A DNA stretch of 64,000 bases from Vicia villosa (Eukaryota > Streptophyta > Magnoliopsida > Fabales > Fabaceae): NCBI RefSeq assembly GCF_029867415.1, contig NC_081183.1, positions 35,360,655 through 35,424,654 of the forward strand. Reading direction: 5' to 3'. The position numbers were made by a program, and so were the translations under genes. How positions within the stretch are numbered: position 1 is the first letter of the stretch; every line of letters begins with the position of its first letter. Below are positions 1-11,443 of the stretch, piece after piece. The notes under the pieces were generated by a model. That model ran no database searches. It worked only from the letters and a program-made list of their open reading frames with translations, and was not told the origin of the DNA.

Positions 1-1318
1 ATTTTGAAAATTTTGACAAGATATGGATCATAGTCACTAACAGGCTTATTTACCATGTGTGCGAATAGATAACGGGCTTAATGTGATTGCGCTAGAATGA
101 AATAGAATAAAAAGGAGGATGAGTAAGTTAGGCTTATGCATAATAATATGTTTTTGATTGGTTTGTATAGGAGGGAGGCTTATGACTGCATAATTGCGGA
201 TTTATGTTCTTACGATATCCTTAGGGTGCAAGATTAGTACCTATCGATGCAATTTTAACCGAATAAGAGTTTATAGCCTAGAATGAGTATATAAATGCTA
301 TTGTTGTTCATGAGTCTTGATCAGTGCATTTGAATGCATATTCTCTTTTGTTTTCACTTAGGCATTTCTCTAGTTTGTTTTATTTATTTTACTATTTTAT
401 TATATTTTTAGAATTAAGTCTTTGTTTGCTTTTAATCTATTTTCGTTTGTTGTTTTCAGCTTTAGCGGTTATTTGATACCTGTCCACTATTCGAATCATA
501 ATTGGAGCTACGAGATGCCATTTTGTGTATTCTGATATGCTTTGGAAAGCTAAGAGAAAGAGCTACAACTTTTATGTTGAGACCAAAAGCTGATTCAGAG
601 TGCATGAGTCCCAAATAATGCGTTGAAGTTTCAGATGTTATAAAATATTTAGTTTTGAGCCAATTTTGGGCCGATTTCTTTTATGTTTCCGACCCAGTTT
701 GAGTTAGTAGTGAAAACCTTATTTTGTTTATAAGACTTGCGGCCTCGCTACAGTAACATTATTTACTATTCATGATAAAAAATACTTTTGCTTGTACGCT
801 TGAATGAAGAATTAATTCTAAGAGATTAATCTGCTATAATCGGTTCCCGCCGACACTTTAAGGTTCTTTTAATTTCAAATAAAAATCTATTTCCTTTCAA
901 TTCTTCTCTTTGATATTTGTTTGCTTAATTCGATTTATCTTAGGGTTGATTAATTTATTTTGATGATTGCATGTTCCTATACTTTAATCGCGTTTGCTTA
1001 ATCCGCGCATGTTTATCGTGTTTGGTTAAGTCACGATTGTTATATCTAACCCGTTTGCTTAATTCAGAAATTAGGAACATACATCATACAGTATCAATTG
1101 CGCTTGTATGATTGTTATTATAATCGAAATGGGAATAGAATCCGTTTAGAAATTGGGAATTATTTGGGTCAATGATAAGTTGAGAAACCAAAACAGTAGA
1201 TGAATCGTTTTAGCTTATTTTAATTATCGCTAATTTTCTCTGTTCTATAAATTGATCCTGAAACCACAACCCACCCTAAAACGATTTTGTTTGGTTAATT
1301 CATACAAGAATCCTTGTG
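1..1318. repeat. Retrotransposon-like flank without a gene
   Basis: I see no convincing coding region. The sequence is AT-rich and repeats the short phrase CGTTTGCTTAAT near 970-1060. Its end, read together with the sequence after 8927, resembles the 3' part of an Athila-type Gypsy LTR, where the phrase CCTTGTG-ATACG commonly occurs. Element A is inserted exactly at ATACG. The LTR assignment is an inference from motif resemblance only. Confidence 0.35.
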
Positions 1319-1323
1319 ATACG
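1319..1323. repeat. Target-site duplication (left), element A
   Basis: ATACG lies directly before the 5' LTR and is repeated exactly at 8923-8927 after the 3' LTR. A 5-bp duplication is normal for Copia integrase. Confidence 0.95.
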
Positions 1324-1448
1324 TGTGAATACAAGATCACACTCACAAAGATGTTTTTGATTCATGGCAAACTCAACAAGCATACAAGCAACAAGGCACA
1401 AGCAGAAGAACTCAAAGAAAAGCAAGCATTGATCACTTATGACAGAGC

Positions 1449-1757
1449 AGGTCGACCTACTATGCATATAGGTCGACTCAACACAAGCAAAACAAGAAGA
1501 ATGCAGAAAAGCAGCAGTTAGGTCGACCTACTGTCAACCCAGGTTGACCTAAAATGGAGAAAATTCCATACACTTCTGCTAGGTCGACCCACACATCAAC
1601 TAGGTCGACCTAAATTGAAGAAATGTCCCAAAACGCACTTGAAGAGAATTCTGGTCGACCTACTTCCCTAACAGGTCGACCTAACTGGGAGCAAATATCA
1701 TTCAAAACTAATGCACCTCTGCTAGGTCGACCTAAGCACCATAAGAGGTCGACCTAA
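1449..1757. promoter_or_regulatory. Five pairs of palindromes (core GGTCGACC) in the 5' LTR
   Basis: The motif TAGGTCGACCTA or a one- to two-base variant occurs ten times. The copies form five pairs: each pair has about 10-15 bases between motifs, and pairs start at about 1449, 1519, 1580, 1651 and 1722. The array ends about 55 bases before the TATA-like box at 1811, which is where an enhancer or upstream promoter module would sit. I recall conserved palindromes being reported in Sirevirus LTRs. The protein that binds them is unknown to me. Confidence 0.85.
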
Positions 1758-1810
1758 TTGATCAAAAATGCCAAAATTTCTGTTCTTCTCTGCTCCAACT
1801 GATAAGCTCT

Positions 1811-1820
1811 CATATATATT
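1811..1820 (+). promoter_or_regulatory. TATA-like box of the element A LTR
   Basis: CATATATATT follows the palindrome array directly. The equivalent position in element E (56194-56202) also carries a TATATATAT stretch, so the box is conserved within the family. Confidence 0.6.
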
Positions 1821-2805
1821 GTCCAAGGTTCAATTATTGAAGCAACACCAACGACTGAAAGATACACAAAGGCTTCTCATCTTCGTTCTTCGTCATCTCC
1901 AACAAAATTACACATAATCATTCTTGCGTTGAGGGTTAGTGATCGAGTTCGATAACGTCCATGGAACGGAATTGAAGATTCCTAGTGGGTGAAGATTTGT
2001 GGGGTTTTTGGTGAATAAAATCCGAGGGTTTTGTCCTCCAAGATAGGTGTTTCTTGGGGGTTTTTATCAAGAGGTTTCATCGAGGATCCATCTGAGTGTG
2101 AAGATTGAAGAACAAGGGTTCAAGGCAATTCAAGACACTGCAGAAAAGGGATCAAGTGAAGCTCTTGGATCACCTTGATCTGACTCAAGATTAAGGGGGA
2201 AGAAGATTCAAAGGATCGACAAATTCGGTTTATTGTTTATCGCTTTGTTTTCTTCTTTGTATAAACTGCTTTCAATATTAATGGAAGATTTCCCAATTTC
2301 AATTTGGAATTGGGGGCAGACGTAGTCGTAGCGAGGACGATCGACGAACTGCCTGAACAAATATCGCGTTCTTGTCGCTTTTATCTTTTCATTTACGTTC
2401 TGTTCATATTTGGTCATAATTGCAAAATTGATTAACGATTCAAGTGTTAAAATTGTGAATTAAGGTTCTGCATAAACATCACAATTCACCACATCTTGAA
2501 TCATCATCAATTTGAACATTATCACCAAGTGTTTGTCTTTTTGCTTATTCCATTATTACTGCATTGCAAACCAAAGTTTGTCAACTTAGAAGTAAATTGA
2601 TTTTCAGCTGTGAAACGTATTGATTCGATAACATATCACTTCATCGTTAATCTCAATTATCTTGTGGTTTTGTCACATATACGACCCTTGCAATAACGGT
2701 CCGGAATAGACGCAAGTCGATTCAGAACCGCTTTCGCTTTATTTCGAAATAATTCCGAAAAAATCTGTGAGATCTATTCACCCCCCCTCTAGAGCGTTTA
2801 ACAAG

Positions 2806-2817
2806 TGGCATCAAGAG
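2806..2817 (+). other. Primer binding site (initiator tRNA-Met type), degenerate
   Basis: TGGCATCAAGAGC lies two bases after the LTR. It matches the usual TGGTATCAGAGC with a substitution and an inserted A. Element E keeps the canonical form at 57195-57206. Confidence 0.8.
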
Positions 2818-2858
2818 CTCTGGTTTATTCCGTGCTACGTGAAACACTTATTGGAAAG

Positions 2859-4598
2859 ATGGCTTCCGGACCTAAAGGGGCTCACAATAGAGCTCCAGTT
2901 TTCAACGGTGAAAACTATGGCTATTGGAAGGATTGTATGTGTGTCCACATCAATGCAATTGATAGAAACATCTGGACAGCTATTGTCAATGGTCCCTTTC
3001 AGATCACCATGACAAATGCAGCTGGTGCAGTTGTTCCAAAACCAGAAAATACTTGGGATGCTGAAGATGAAAAGAGATATGCATACGATTGGAAAGCGAG
3101 AAACATTCTAATCTCAGCTCTAGGAGTTGATGAATATTATCGCGTTTCCCATTGTAAATCCGCTAAAGCTATGTGGGACACATTGCAAGTTTCCCACGAG
3201 GGAACGGATGATGTCAAACTAGCTAGGATCAATACGTTAACTCAAGAGTTCGAACTCTTCCACATGGAAGATGGTGAATCCATCAAAAACATGCAGAAGA
3301 GATTCGTTCACCTGAAAAATCGGTTAAATTCTCTTGATAGACCTGTTTCCAATGTAGTTGCTACTAACAAAATCTTAAGATGCTTGAACAGGGAATGGCA
3401 ACCCAAGGTTACAGCAATAAAGGAAGCAAATGATCTAAACACTTTAGACATTACCACTCTCTTTGGTAAACTAGAGGAACATGAACAACACCTTAAATGT
3501 CTTGACATGCATGAGAAAAGGGCAAAGAAAGAAAAGAACATGGAGAAAGAGGTAGAGAAGAAGTCAATAGCTCTAAAAGCTTCAAGCTCCAAGACCTCAA
3601 GACAAGAGCTAGAGGATAGTGATACAAGTGATGACGAAGACTCCGATGATGAGGAAATGGGACTGTTTGTGCGAAGATACAACAAATATCTAAAGAAAAA
3701 TGGAGCAAAAAATTCTGACAAAGGCTTGATCAACTATAGAAAGCAATCAAACAAGTTCAAACAAGATGACGACAACAAAGGAAAAATCAAAGGCCCTTGC
3801 TTTAATTGTGGGAAAGTCGGTCACTACAAACCGGATTGTCCATACCTTAAGAAGGAAAAAGAGAAGAACCAAAGCAAAGGTCATAACAAATCTAAGAGAG
3901 CCTACATAGCATGGGAAAGTGATTCATCTAGTGAAAGCTCATCAAGCGATGAAGAAAAATCAGCAAACCTATGTTTTATGGCTCATCAACACAAGAAAAA
4001 GAAAGCTGTAAGTCATCTTAAACCTGAACTCGTAGATAAGGTATCTCATTCTCAACTAAAACTTGCTTTTGAAGAATTACATAGAGATGCAATTAAAGCT
4101 TTCAAACTTTTGGCCTCAAATAAGAAAATCTTTTCATATCTTGAATCAAAAGTTGAGAAAACCGAAAAGGATATGGAAGCTTTAAAACAATCTATGCTAG
4201 ACATTCAAAAGGATAAAGTTGAAATAGATCCTACATCATGGTTTGGTTGTGAGACATGTCACATTTGGCAAAAAGAAGTAAGAGATCTAAAAGCCAAGTT
4301 AGACAAGGCTCTACAACCAAAAGTGACCTTTGCGGTTGATCCAAATAAGTTCAAAAGATCGTATACTCCTTTATATAGTAAATACACTTTTGTACCAAAA
4401 GTATCAACTAGCAAAACAGCATATTCTCATCATATTACCTGTCATTATTGTTGCAAAAAGGGTCATACCATTGAAAAATGCAAATTTAGGAGGATTTTAG
4501 TTCCTAAAGGAGTATTTCAATGGTTGCCTAAGTGCAACAACTTCTGTACTCACCACCTAGGACCCAATGAAGATTGGGGACCTTCCATTCTAAATTAA
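2859..4598 (+). CDS. gag: Gag polyprotein of element A
   Basis: This is the structural protein of the retrotransposon particle, expected in cytoplasmic virus-like particles where it packages element RNA. I chose the ATG at 2859 because the same MASGPKGAHNRAPVF start occurs in element E and the upstream open frame lacks an ATG. The protein has about 579 residues. It has an N-terminal UBN2-type Copia gag domain (GENYGYWKD onward), an acidic Asp/Ser stretch near residues 255-275, and a CCHC zinc knuckle at 314-327 (CFNCGKVGHYKPDC). A Lys/Glu coiled-coil-like segment and a second knuckle at 528-541 (CHYCCKKGHTIEKC) follow. The frame is intact from start to stop, unlike the pol downstream. Its TAA separates it from the decayed protease. 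Confidence 0.88.
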   Translation: MASGPKGAHNRAPVFNGENYGYWKDCMCVHINAIDRNIWTAIVNGPFQITMTNAAGAVVPKPENTWDAEDEKRYAYDWKARNILISALGVDEYYRVSHCKSAKAMWDTLQVSHEGTDDVKLARINTLTQEFELFHMEDGESIKNMQKRFVHLKNRLNSLDRPVSNVVATNKILRCLNREWQPKVTAIKEANDLNTLDITTLFGKLEEHEQHLKCLDMHEKRAKKEKNMEKEVEKKSIALKASSSKTSRQELEDSDTSDDEDSDDEEMGLFVRRYNKYLKKNGAKNSDKGLINYRKQSNKFKQDDDNKGKIKGPCFNCGKVGHYKPDCPYLKKEKEKNQSKGHNKSKRAYIAWESDSSSESSSSDEEKSANLCFMAHQHKKKKAVSHLKPELVDKVSHSQLKLAFEELHRDAIKAFKLLASNKKIFSYLESKVEKTEKDMEALKQSMLDIQKDKVEIDPTSWFGCETCHIWQKEVRDLKAKLDKALQPKVTFAVDPNKFKRSYTPLYSKYTFVPKVSTSKTAYSHHITCHYCCKKGHTIEKCKFRRILVPKGVFQWLPKCNNFCTHHLGPNEDWGPSILN

Positions 4599-5060
4599 TT
4601 TTGCAGGAAAAGTGTCTTGACATCGCCGAAAGGTGGTGGTTCCTTGATAGCTGATGCTCAAGACACATAAAGGGAGACATATCACTTTTGGTATGTCATC
4701 TATGAAGAACTATACTGGGCAAAGGAAATGTAGGTGACCTGGCCACCACTAATGTATATGATACATCACAAATGCAAGTTAACCCGAAAAACACAAAGGA
4801 CGCATTACTTGATGTGCAATTGGCAAATTGCATTGCAAGGAAATTTAAACCTATTCTAAGCAGAATAATGTTTGGGACCCTGTCCCGCATCCGGGAGAAC
4901 ATCAAGTAATCGATACTAGAAGAGTTTTTCGCAAAATCAAGCAATCAAGTCATGAAACATTCTATCCAGACAATTCATCATCAAATCTAGGAGTATGGCA
5001 CACTGACAAGAGGATTCCACACAATGATGACAAAACACCTACACATTGAGAAAGCGGTAA
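4599..5060 (+). pseudogene. Decayed protease and reverse transcriptase scraps of element A
   Basis: About 4612-4700 corresponds to the start of the Copia protease. By comparison with element E the catalytic DSGCSRHM region is recognisable, but it is broken by substitutions and a stop. About 4850-4990 encodes a short piece resembling the N-terminal Copia RT (VWDPVPHPGEHQVIDTRRVF). Integrase, most of RT and RNase H are absent. The two scraps lie next to each other, so a large internal deletion has removed the middle of pol. Confidence 0.7.
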
Positions 5061-5627
5061 CATGTTTATTGTTCACTTCCAAAAATTTTATTGATACTAT
5101 AATATGCTATCAATTAACATGCTTATAGTGACTTCATGTATGTTTATCCATATATCTCAATTACATATATGTGTCTATCATCTCCATTCATAACATATCA
5201 TGTTTTGGGCATACAAGCAAGTAACTAAGCATAAATGCATCATATAGTAACATCCCTAAGGCATTTCAAACATTTGAAGCAACTTAGGTTGACCTACCTT
5301 GCATCTGAGTCGACCTACACAAGTCATTTTTCAACATACCAGCCAAAATGCCCAGTTACGTCGACCTACCCTCCTTTTAGGTGGACCTAATCTGCAATTT
5401 TTTAAAGGCTTCTCTGTTAGGTCGACCCAGCCCTAAATTAGGTCGACCTACTGCTTCAAAAATTCCCAAAATTGGGTCTGTTGGTCGACCCGACCCATCC
5501 CTATTCATTCATAATCTTTCCTCTTTTCATTCCCACTCATTCTCATATCATTGTGTACGGCCAACCCTAATTCCTCAAGTTCAAAGAGTGTCAAAGACCA
5601 TCTCTCTCACTCTACTACTCAACAACC
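5061..5627. promoter_or_regulatory. aORF leader of element A with a second palindrome array
   Basis: From 5285 to 5498 there are seven GGTCGACC-type palindromes, three clear pairs plus one more, matching the LTR array in core and pair spacing. After them come TCTCATATCATTGTG (5541-5555), similar to the LTR TATA region, and a pyrimidine-rich leader of about 70 bases ending at the aORF ATG. The layout suggests an internal promoter that reuses the LTR module. That function is an inference. Confidence 0.65.
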
Positions 5628-7049
5628 ATGCCTCCAAAATCAAGAAAGGGAAAGGAAATTGCCTCTGGTTCATCATCTCAACCGGTAAGTGCTCTTGTTC
5701 ATCCTGATTGTAGGGAAAATTTTGAGAAATGGCAGATGAAAAGAAAAATTGTTAAGCAATATACCTATGATCCAAATCTTGTCAAAAACATGCATATCCC
5801 CGATGTCGCTGCTTTGATTGAACATCAAAATATTCATCCCTTAGTGCAATGTGATACTCCGTACTGTGAAAATACCGTCAGGGCTTTCTATGCAGGATTT
5901 ACAAAAGGGGATGGTTGTAATTTCCGATTCAAAATGGGCTCTAGGTCGCATGTTGTTGACAAACGGGCTTGGATTAGTATCTTTGGTCTCAAAATTGTAG
6001 GTGATGAATTCTGTATGGAAGACGGGGATGTACCGGGAAACTATGACCATGTGGCCTACATGAAGTCTATCCTCAAAGACCCTTCCGTCTTTGACAAACC
6101 TAATGAAACAATAACAGCCGGTCACCTGAAGCGAGATCCTAGGCTCCTAAATTGGGTCATCTCAAGAATCATTCGACCAAGAGCAGGAGGGTACTCAAGA
6201 ATTGAAAGGAATGAAGTTGTGCTCATGTATCTGCTGCAAAACAGAACGCGTATACATTGGCCTTACTTCCTTGCTGCTAAGTTTCATGAGGTCCAACAGA
6301 AAACTACAGCCCTGTGTTATGGATCAATCATTCAAACAATTGTCAATCACTTCGGCATGCGGCTTGATCACTTACACTACATCAGCATACACCAATCTCA
6401 AGAATTCTCACAAACCACCTTGACTCTTATGGGATACCATTGGAATCCAGTTAGGAAAACCTACTATCTCATTCAAAAGGGAACCGGGAAGGTTATTTAC
6501 AATTATGATGATCCCACGGAGTTTGGAAACAATGCAGGAAATGAAGAAGAAGGACTTGATCAAGACAATGCAAATGATGATGATCACCACATGGAAGATG
6601 TTGCACAAGATACGGATGCAAATTGGAGATATGTTCCTCCACAACAAGAGGATATCCCTTAGGGATACACGGCTCCACCTCCGCCGGATCAAACCAACAT
6701 CATTTCCATGTTAGAGAATATGCAACTCCTACAACAACAACACTTCGACACACAACAGCTCCAATTCCAACAAATGCAACAGCTCCAACAAGATCGCTAT
6801 GACGAACAACAACGACAATATCAATCGTTGTACAACTTAGTTCAAGACCACAAAAGCGATTTTGAGACTTTTGCCTCCAACTCGACTCTAAGACAGAATC
6901 AGTTTGAGGAAACGGCATTGCATCGTCATGCCAACATAAGCCAAAGCTTCAACACTCTCAATCTATCTGTGCTTGATTTGTTGGAACAAGTTGAAGAGGA
7001 TCGTCCTCATACATTTCAAAGAGGAAGAGGAAGAAGGGGCAGGCGTTAG
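5628..7049 (+). pseudogene. aORF of element A (plant-transposon-protein-like), split by one TAG
   Basis: This ORF lies between pol and the 3' LTR, the position often called env-like in Sireviruses, but I see no signal peptide or membrane segment. It starts MPPKSRKGK and would encode 473 codons. The segment around residues 60-180 (VRAFYAGF, then VDKRAWISIFGL) resembles the 'putative plant transposon protein' domain found in retroelement-associated ORFs. The C-terminal 110 residues are Gln-rich with coiled-coil character and end in a basic RGRGRRGRR tail. A single TAG at 6660-6662 splits it. The same frame stays open on both sides (5628-6659 and 6663-7046), and the stop precedes a Gly-Tyr-Thr-Ala-Pro stretch, so it looks like a recent CAG to TAG change. 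Function is unknown. Confidence 0.7.
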
Positions 7050-7432
7050 GATGCATTCTCCATCATATCATCATATTATTGCATTTCATTTCATTATCCT
7101 TATGTTATGTTCTTACATATTGTCGTACTGTGCTTTTTCTTTTCTTGGATTATCATATATGGTAAAGTGTACCTTTAAACATGTTTGGTTCTCATGGTTT
7201 CACTATCTACATTTTATCTATTATTATGAATGCTGGTATTTTTATCTATGTTTCTCTCGTTATTCTTCTGTTTTTTTCTTGTATCTCTTTTGATGTTGTC
7301 AAAGGGGGAGATAGATGCTGAGGGTACGGGGGAGCTCAGCTGAGTGAATAGATGCTGAGTGTACGGGGGAGCTTTTACCACTTATTGCCAAAGCTTCTAC
7401 TATCGGTTTGCCATCATCAAAAAGGGGGAGTA
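7050..7432 (+). other. 3' untranslated tail of element A with repeated polypurine tracts
   Basis: The T-rich tail holds AAAGGGGGAGAT near 7303. A unit containing GATGCTGAG-GTACGGGGGAGCT follows twice (about 7313 and 7351), and the terminal AAAAAGGGGGAGTA abuts the 3' LTR. Only the last is in the standard plus-strand primer position. I recall multiple polypurine tracts being reported as a Sirevirus trait. A hydrophobic ORF across this region is a by-product of T-richness. Confidence 0.75.
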
Positions 7433-8922
7433 TGTGAATACAAGATCACACTCACAAAGATGTTTTTGATTCATGGCAAACTCAACAAGCATACAAGCAA
7501 CAAGGCACAAGCAGAAGAACTCAAAGAAAAGCAAGCATTGATCACTTATGACAGAGCAGGTCGACCTACTATGCATATAGGTCGACTCAACACAAACAAA
7601 ACAAGAAGAATGCAGAAAAGCAGCAGTTAGGTCGACCTACTGTCAACCCAGGTCGACCTAAAATGGAGAAAATTCCATACACTTCTGCTAGGTCGACCCA
7701 CACATCAACTAGGTCGACCTAAATTGAAGAAATGTCCCAAAACGCACTTGAAGAGAATTCTGGTCGACCTACTTCCCTAACAGGTCGACCTAACTGGGAG
7801 CAAATATCATTCAAAACTAATGCACCTTTGCTAGGTCGACCTAAGCACCATAAGAGGTCGACCTAATTGATCAAAAATGCCAAAATTTCTGTTCCTCTCT
7901 GCTCCAACTGATAAGCTCTCATATATATTGTCCATGGTTCAATTATTGAAGCAACACCAACGACTGAAAGATACACAAAGGCTTCTCGTCTTCGTTCTTC
8001 GTCATCTCTAACACAATTACACATAATCATTCTTGCGTTGAGGGTTAGTGATCGAGTTCGATAACGTCCATGGAACAGAATTGAAGATTCCTAGTGGGTG
8101 AAGATTTGTGGGGTTTTTGGTGAATAAAATCCGAGGGTTTTGTCCTCCAAGATAGGTGTTTCTTGGGGGTTTTATCAAGAGGTTTCATCGAGGATCCATC
8201 TGAGTGTGAAGATTGAAGAACAAGGGTTCAAGGCAATTCAAGACACTGCAGAAAAGGGATCAAGTGAAGATCTTGGATCACCTTGATCTGACTCAAGATT
8301 AAAGGGGAAGAAGATTCAAAGGATCGACAAATTCGGTTTATTGTTTATCGCTTTGTTTTCTTCTTTGTATAAACTGCTTTCAACATTAATGGAAGATTTC
8401 CCAATTTCAATTTGGAATTGGGGGCAGACGTAGTCGTAGCGAGGACGATCGACGAACTGCCTGAACAAATATCGCGTTCTTGTCGCTTTTATCTTTTCAT
8501 TTACGTTCTGTTCATATTTGGTCATAATTGCAAAATTGATTAACGATTCAAGTGTTAAAATTGTGAATTAAGGTTCTGCATAAACATCACAATTCACCAC
8601 ATCTTGAATCATCATCAATTTGAACATTATCACCAAGTGTTTGTCTTTTTGCTTATTCCATTATTACTGCATTGCAAACCAAAGTTTGTCAACTTAGAAG
8701 TAAATTGATTTTCAGCTGTGAAACGTATTGATTCGATAACATATCACTTCATCGTTAATCTCAATTATCTTGTGGTTTTGTCACATATACGACCCTTGCA
8801 ATAACGGTCCAGAATAGACGCAAGTCGATTCAGAACCGCTTTCGCTTTAGTTCGAAATAATTCCGAAAAACTCTGTGAGATCTATTCACCCCCCCTCTAG
8901 ATCCTCAGGCCAACGTCTAACA
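7433..8922 (+). repeat. 3' LTR of element A
   Basis: It starts TGTGAATAC and ends GTCTAACA. It matches 1324-2803 with about 1 percent mismatches by eye, plus 11 bp near its end that the 5' LTR has lost. The palindrome array repeats at about 7558-7866. Confidence 0.93.
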
Positions 8923-8927
8923 ATACG
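8923..8927. repeat. Target-site duplication (right), element A
   Basis: ATACG, identical to 1319-1323. Confidence 0.95.
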
Positions 8928-9472
8928 ACTCGAGCCATTGTCTCTATCTATAGTTTTTAAATTAACTGAAGACTACCTTACCCCTGGTTAAACGTGACGG
9001 TTTTTTTTTGTATAGAAAAGAAACTCCTACTTCAAGGCTCAAAGGGGTTGACAAGGATGTATCTCCCTTATATCTCTGGTGTTTGGGGATTTGAAATAAT
9101 GCCTTAAATCTTCAGCAGGGTTTTTATTCAAAAGCAATACTGTGAAACTTTTTTGATATCGTATTTTCATCATCCTCCCTCCAATCTTTGCCTAAGAAAG
9201 AGATTAGTGAAGTTGGTGTCGTAATGCAAGAAAGAAATTTTATGAGTGAATACGAATGGATTACTTTGAAACAAACATATTTATTACATTATCATTTTCA
9301 TTCAAAAAATAAACAAGTTTTACATGCAAATAGTTACTTGACAAGAAGAAATATTACAAATGAACAAGCAGTAATGAACTGAAGATTGCCATTGTTGAGA
9401 AGGTTTGACTTCGTCTGGACTTATTTCTTCTTGAGATGCTTTTTGTAATTTGGGCACTCATTTGGGTAAGGA
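8928..9472. other. Unassigned AT-rich spacer
   Basis: This is probably the remainder of the repeat into which element A inserted, followed by unrecognised sequence. I see no domain in the short ORFs here. Confidence 0.4.
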
Positions 9473-10467
9473 TGTTAGAACATAGTTTGGTTCTACATCT
9501 TTGAAAGAGCTTTGATGATAACAAACACATAATTTTCAATAAGAATAAATATGCACTCTAATCGTATAGTTTAACTTGCAGAAGTTTTGAAGCATGTTAA
9601 AGTGATTTCTCAGAAGTAGAAGGCTGCATTGAGAGAACTTTACAAGAATAAAGACAATGATTTTTCAAAAGCAGGAGGCTGCATTGAAAGAAGTTTACAA
9701 GAATAAGAAGTTCTAGACATTGAGGGAAGTATACAAGAACAAGAAGTTCTAGAGATCAAAGTAAGTTTACAAGAACAAGAAGTTCCGAAGACAAATGAGA
9801 AATTCGTAAACTGTGATACTTAAAACGCTTCAAGCACCAACAAAACAAGCTGCAAAGAATACTCTGATGATCAGAAAATCTATAACATTACAATCGTCAA
9901 TGCAAGATCAATTCGTAACGGCTGAAAATTAATTACAGCGGACAAAATCTTCATTTTTGGAAATAGCGTTAATCAACATTTCATTAACATTCCAAAACAA
10001 GAAAACATGTCTTGCAATGGATCAAAAGCTAACCCTGTATAAAGAGGACATCGTTGAAGAAAAACAGATCTAACGCACACACAAATTCAAAGAGCTCTAA
10101 ATTTTTTTATCATTCTATATTATTCATATTTGTATATTGTGCTTAAAATTGTGCACACATCACAGCTGTGATATAGCTTATTAGAAGCAATTCCTTAAAC
10201 ACACAAAAGTTGTAATCATATAATAGTTACCTTAAGAAAACTGATTATGGTTGCTCTTGAGAAGACTTAAACAATTGTTTAAGTGATTTTGTGATCATCG
10301 TTTTGATTAGTGGATTAAGACATTATATGAGAGAGGAGAAATCACCTTAACAAGGTGGACTGGAGTAGTTTGAGTTCAAATGAACCAGGATAACCAAACG
10401 TGTCATAAGTTTTTAATTTGTTTAAAAACCTAATCCAACCCCCCTTATTGTGTTTTTCGTTTCTTCA
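9473..10467 (+). repeat. 5' LTR of element B
   Basis: It starts TGTTAGAAC and ends CGTTTCTTCA. Its start (GAGCTTTGATGATAAC) and end (CCTAATCCAACCCCCC, TTTTTCG, TTCTTCA) align with the element D LTR at 53884-55015, which starts TGTTTGAAC and ends CTACCCTTCA. Fragments of the AGAAG-rich internal LTR sequence are also shared. Confidence 0.75.
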
Positions 10468-10469
10468 AT

Positions 10470-10481
10470 TGGCAATAGAGC
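10470..10481 (+). other. Degenerate primer binding site of element B
   Basis: TGGCAATAGAGC lies two bases after the LTR and corresponds to TGGTATCAGAGC (initiator tRNA-Met) with substitutions. Confidence 0.6.
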
Positions 10482-10541
10482 GTCTGGTTCTGGGTGCATA
10501 CACTTAACTGTGTCAGAAAAAGATCCTAAAATAAAAACACT

Positions 10542-11440
10542 ATGGCGGAACCAGTTAAAAACAATAACAATGATAACTATGATGATATAGATAAAATCAA
10601 TGGCAGACCACCAACGTTCGATGGATAGAACTTTCATTACTGGAAAGACTGAATTGAGAGTTTCTTTCTAGCTCATGACGTTGATCTCTGGGATATGGTA
10701 ACGGATGGTTACAAACATCCGGTAAACAAAAGTGGTCAAAAGATTGAAAGAAAAAATATGACTGATCAACAGAAGAAAGAGTTCAAAAACCATCACAAGG
10801 CCAGAACCATACTTCTAAGTGCTATTTCATACTTAGAGTATGAGAAGATCACAAACAATGATTCTGCCAAAAATATTTTTGATTCTCTAAGAATGACGCA
10901 TGAAGGCAACACTCAAGTCAAAGAGACCAAAGCCCTTGCACTCATTCAGAAGTACGAATCTTTCAAAATGGAAGAAGATGAAACAGTTGAGACGATGTTC
11001 TCAAGGTTTCAAATTCTTGTTGTTGGACAAAGGATACTCAACACCTGATCATGTAAAGAAAATCATCATAAGCTTACCAAAGAAATGGAGACCCATGGTC
11101 ACAGCTTTGAAGCTTGCCAAGAATTTGAACGCAATATCCCTTGAAGAACTTATCAATTCCTTGAGAAGTCACGAGATAGAACTCGAAGAAGATGAACCCC
11201 AAAAAAAGGTAAGTCTTTTGCTCTTAAATCTAAAAATAAGTTCAAAACTAACGCTTTTTCAGGCAAAAGAAGAAAGTTCTGGAGGCTCCTCATCAGAAGA
11301 AGATGAACTATCTCTTCTCTCCAAAAGGTCCAACAACTCTGGAAGTACAGACAAAAGATGTTCAAAAACCCCAGAAGATCATACGATCACCCTGGATCAT
11401 CTTTTAGATACAGAAAGTCTAGAAGCAAGGAAATTGTATG
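10542..11440 (+). pseudogene. gag pseudogene of element B, 5' part
   Basis: The ATG at 10542 opens a frame starting MAEPVKNNNNDN. A TAG at 10627-10629 interrupts the conserved DG-NF-YWKD motif. The frame continues to 11048, and homology continues in another frame from about 11030 (GYSTPDHVKKIIISLPKKW), so at least one indel is present. The family match is to the element D gag at 46157. The fragment ends inside the first cysteine motif, where the Harbinger element is inserted. Confidence 0.8.
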
Positions 11441-11443
11441 TTA
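11441..11443. repeat. Harbinger target-site duplication (left)
   Basis: TTA lies directly before the terminal inverted repeat and is repeated at 16158-16160. TTA/TAA is the characteristic PIF/Harbinger target. Confidence 0.85.

Larger units (their letters stand above)
1324..2803 (+). repeat. 5' LTR of element A
   Basis: The LTR begins TGTGAATAC and ends TAACA, directly before the primer binding site. It pairs with 7433-8922. It contains ten GGTCGACC-type palindromes followed by a TATA-like CATATATATT at 1811-1820. Small ORFs inside it recur in the 3' LTR only because the LTRs are duplicates. Confidence 0.93.
1324..8922 (+). mobile_element. SIRE-type Copia retrotransposon A, complete but lacking most of pol
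   Basis: The element is bounded by two LTRs and the TSD ATACG. It has an initiator-Met-type primer binding site, a UBN2-type gag with zinc knuckles, decayed protease and RT scraps, an accessory ORF (aORF), purine-rich tracts and a 3' LTR. By eye the LTRs differ at roughly 15-20 positions plus an 11-bp gap close to the 5' LTR end, so insertion was recent. The internal pol is far more decayed than the LTRs, so the element was probably already non-autonomous when it inserted and used enzymes supplied in trans. Element E in this window is a close relative. Confidence 0.93.

Noticed and set aside
1449..1757. Regular short palindromes with spacers, resembling a CRISPR array
   Set aside because: The window is plant DNA, the repeats are only about 12 bp and irregularly spaced in pairs, and they sit in both LTRs of a retrotransposon.
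2208..2417. Minus-strand 69-residue ORF present almost unchanged at 8316-8525
   Set aside because: The two copies are LTR duplicates of one insertion, so similarity says nothing about coding. No domain is recognisable.
6973..7293. Strongly hydrophobic ORF after the element A aORF, a possible envelope membrane segment
   Set aside because: It is in another frame, lies in the T-rich 3' untranslated tail and has no leader or domain. Hydrophobicity follows from T-rich codons.
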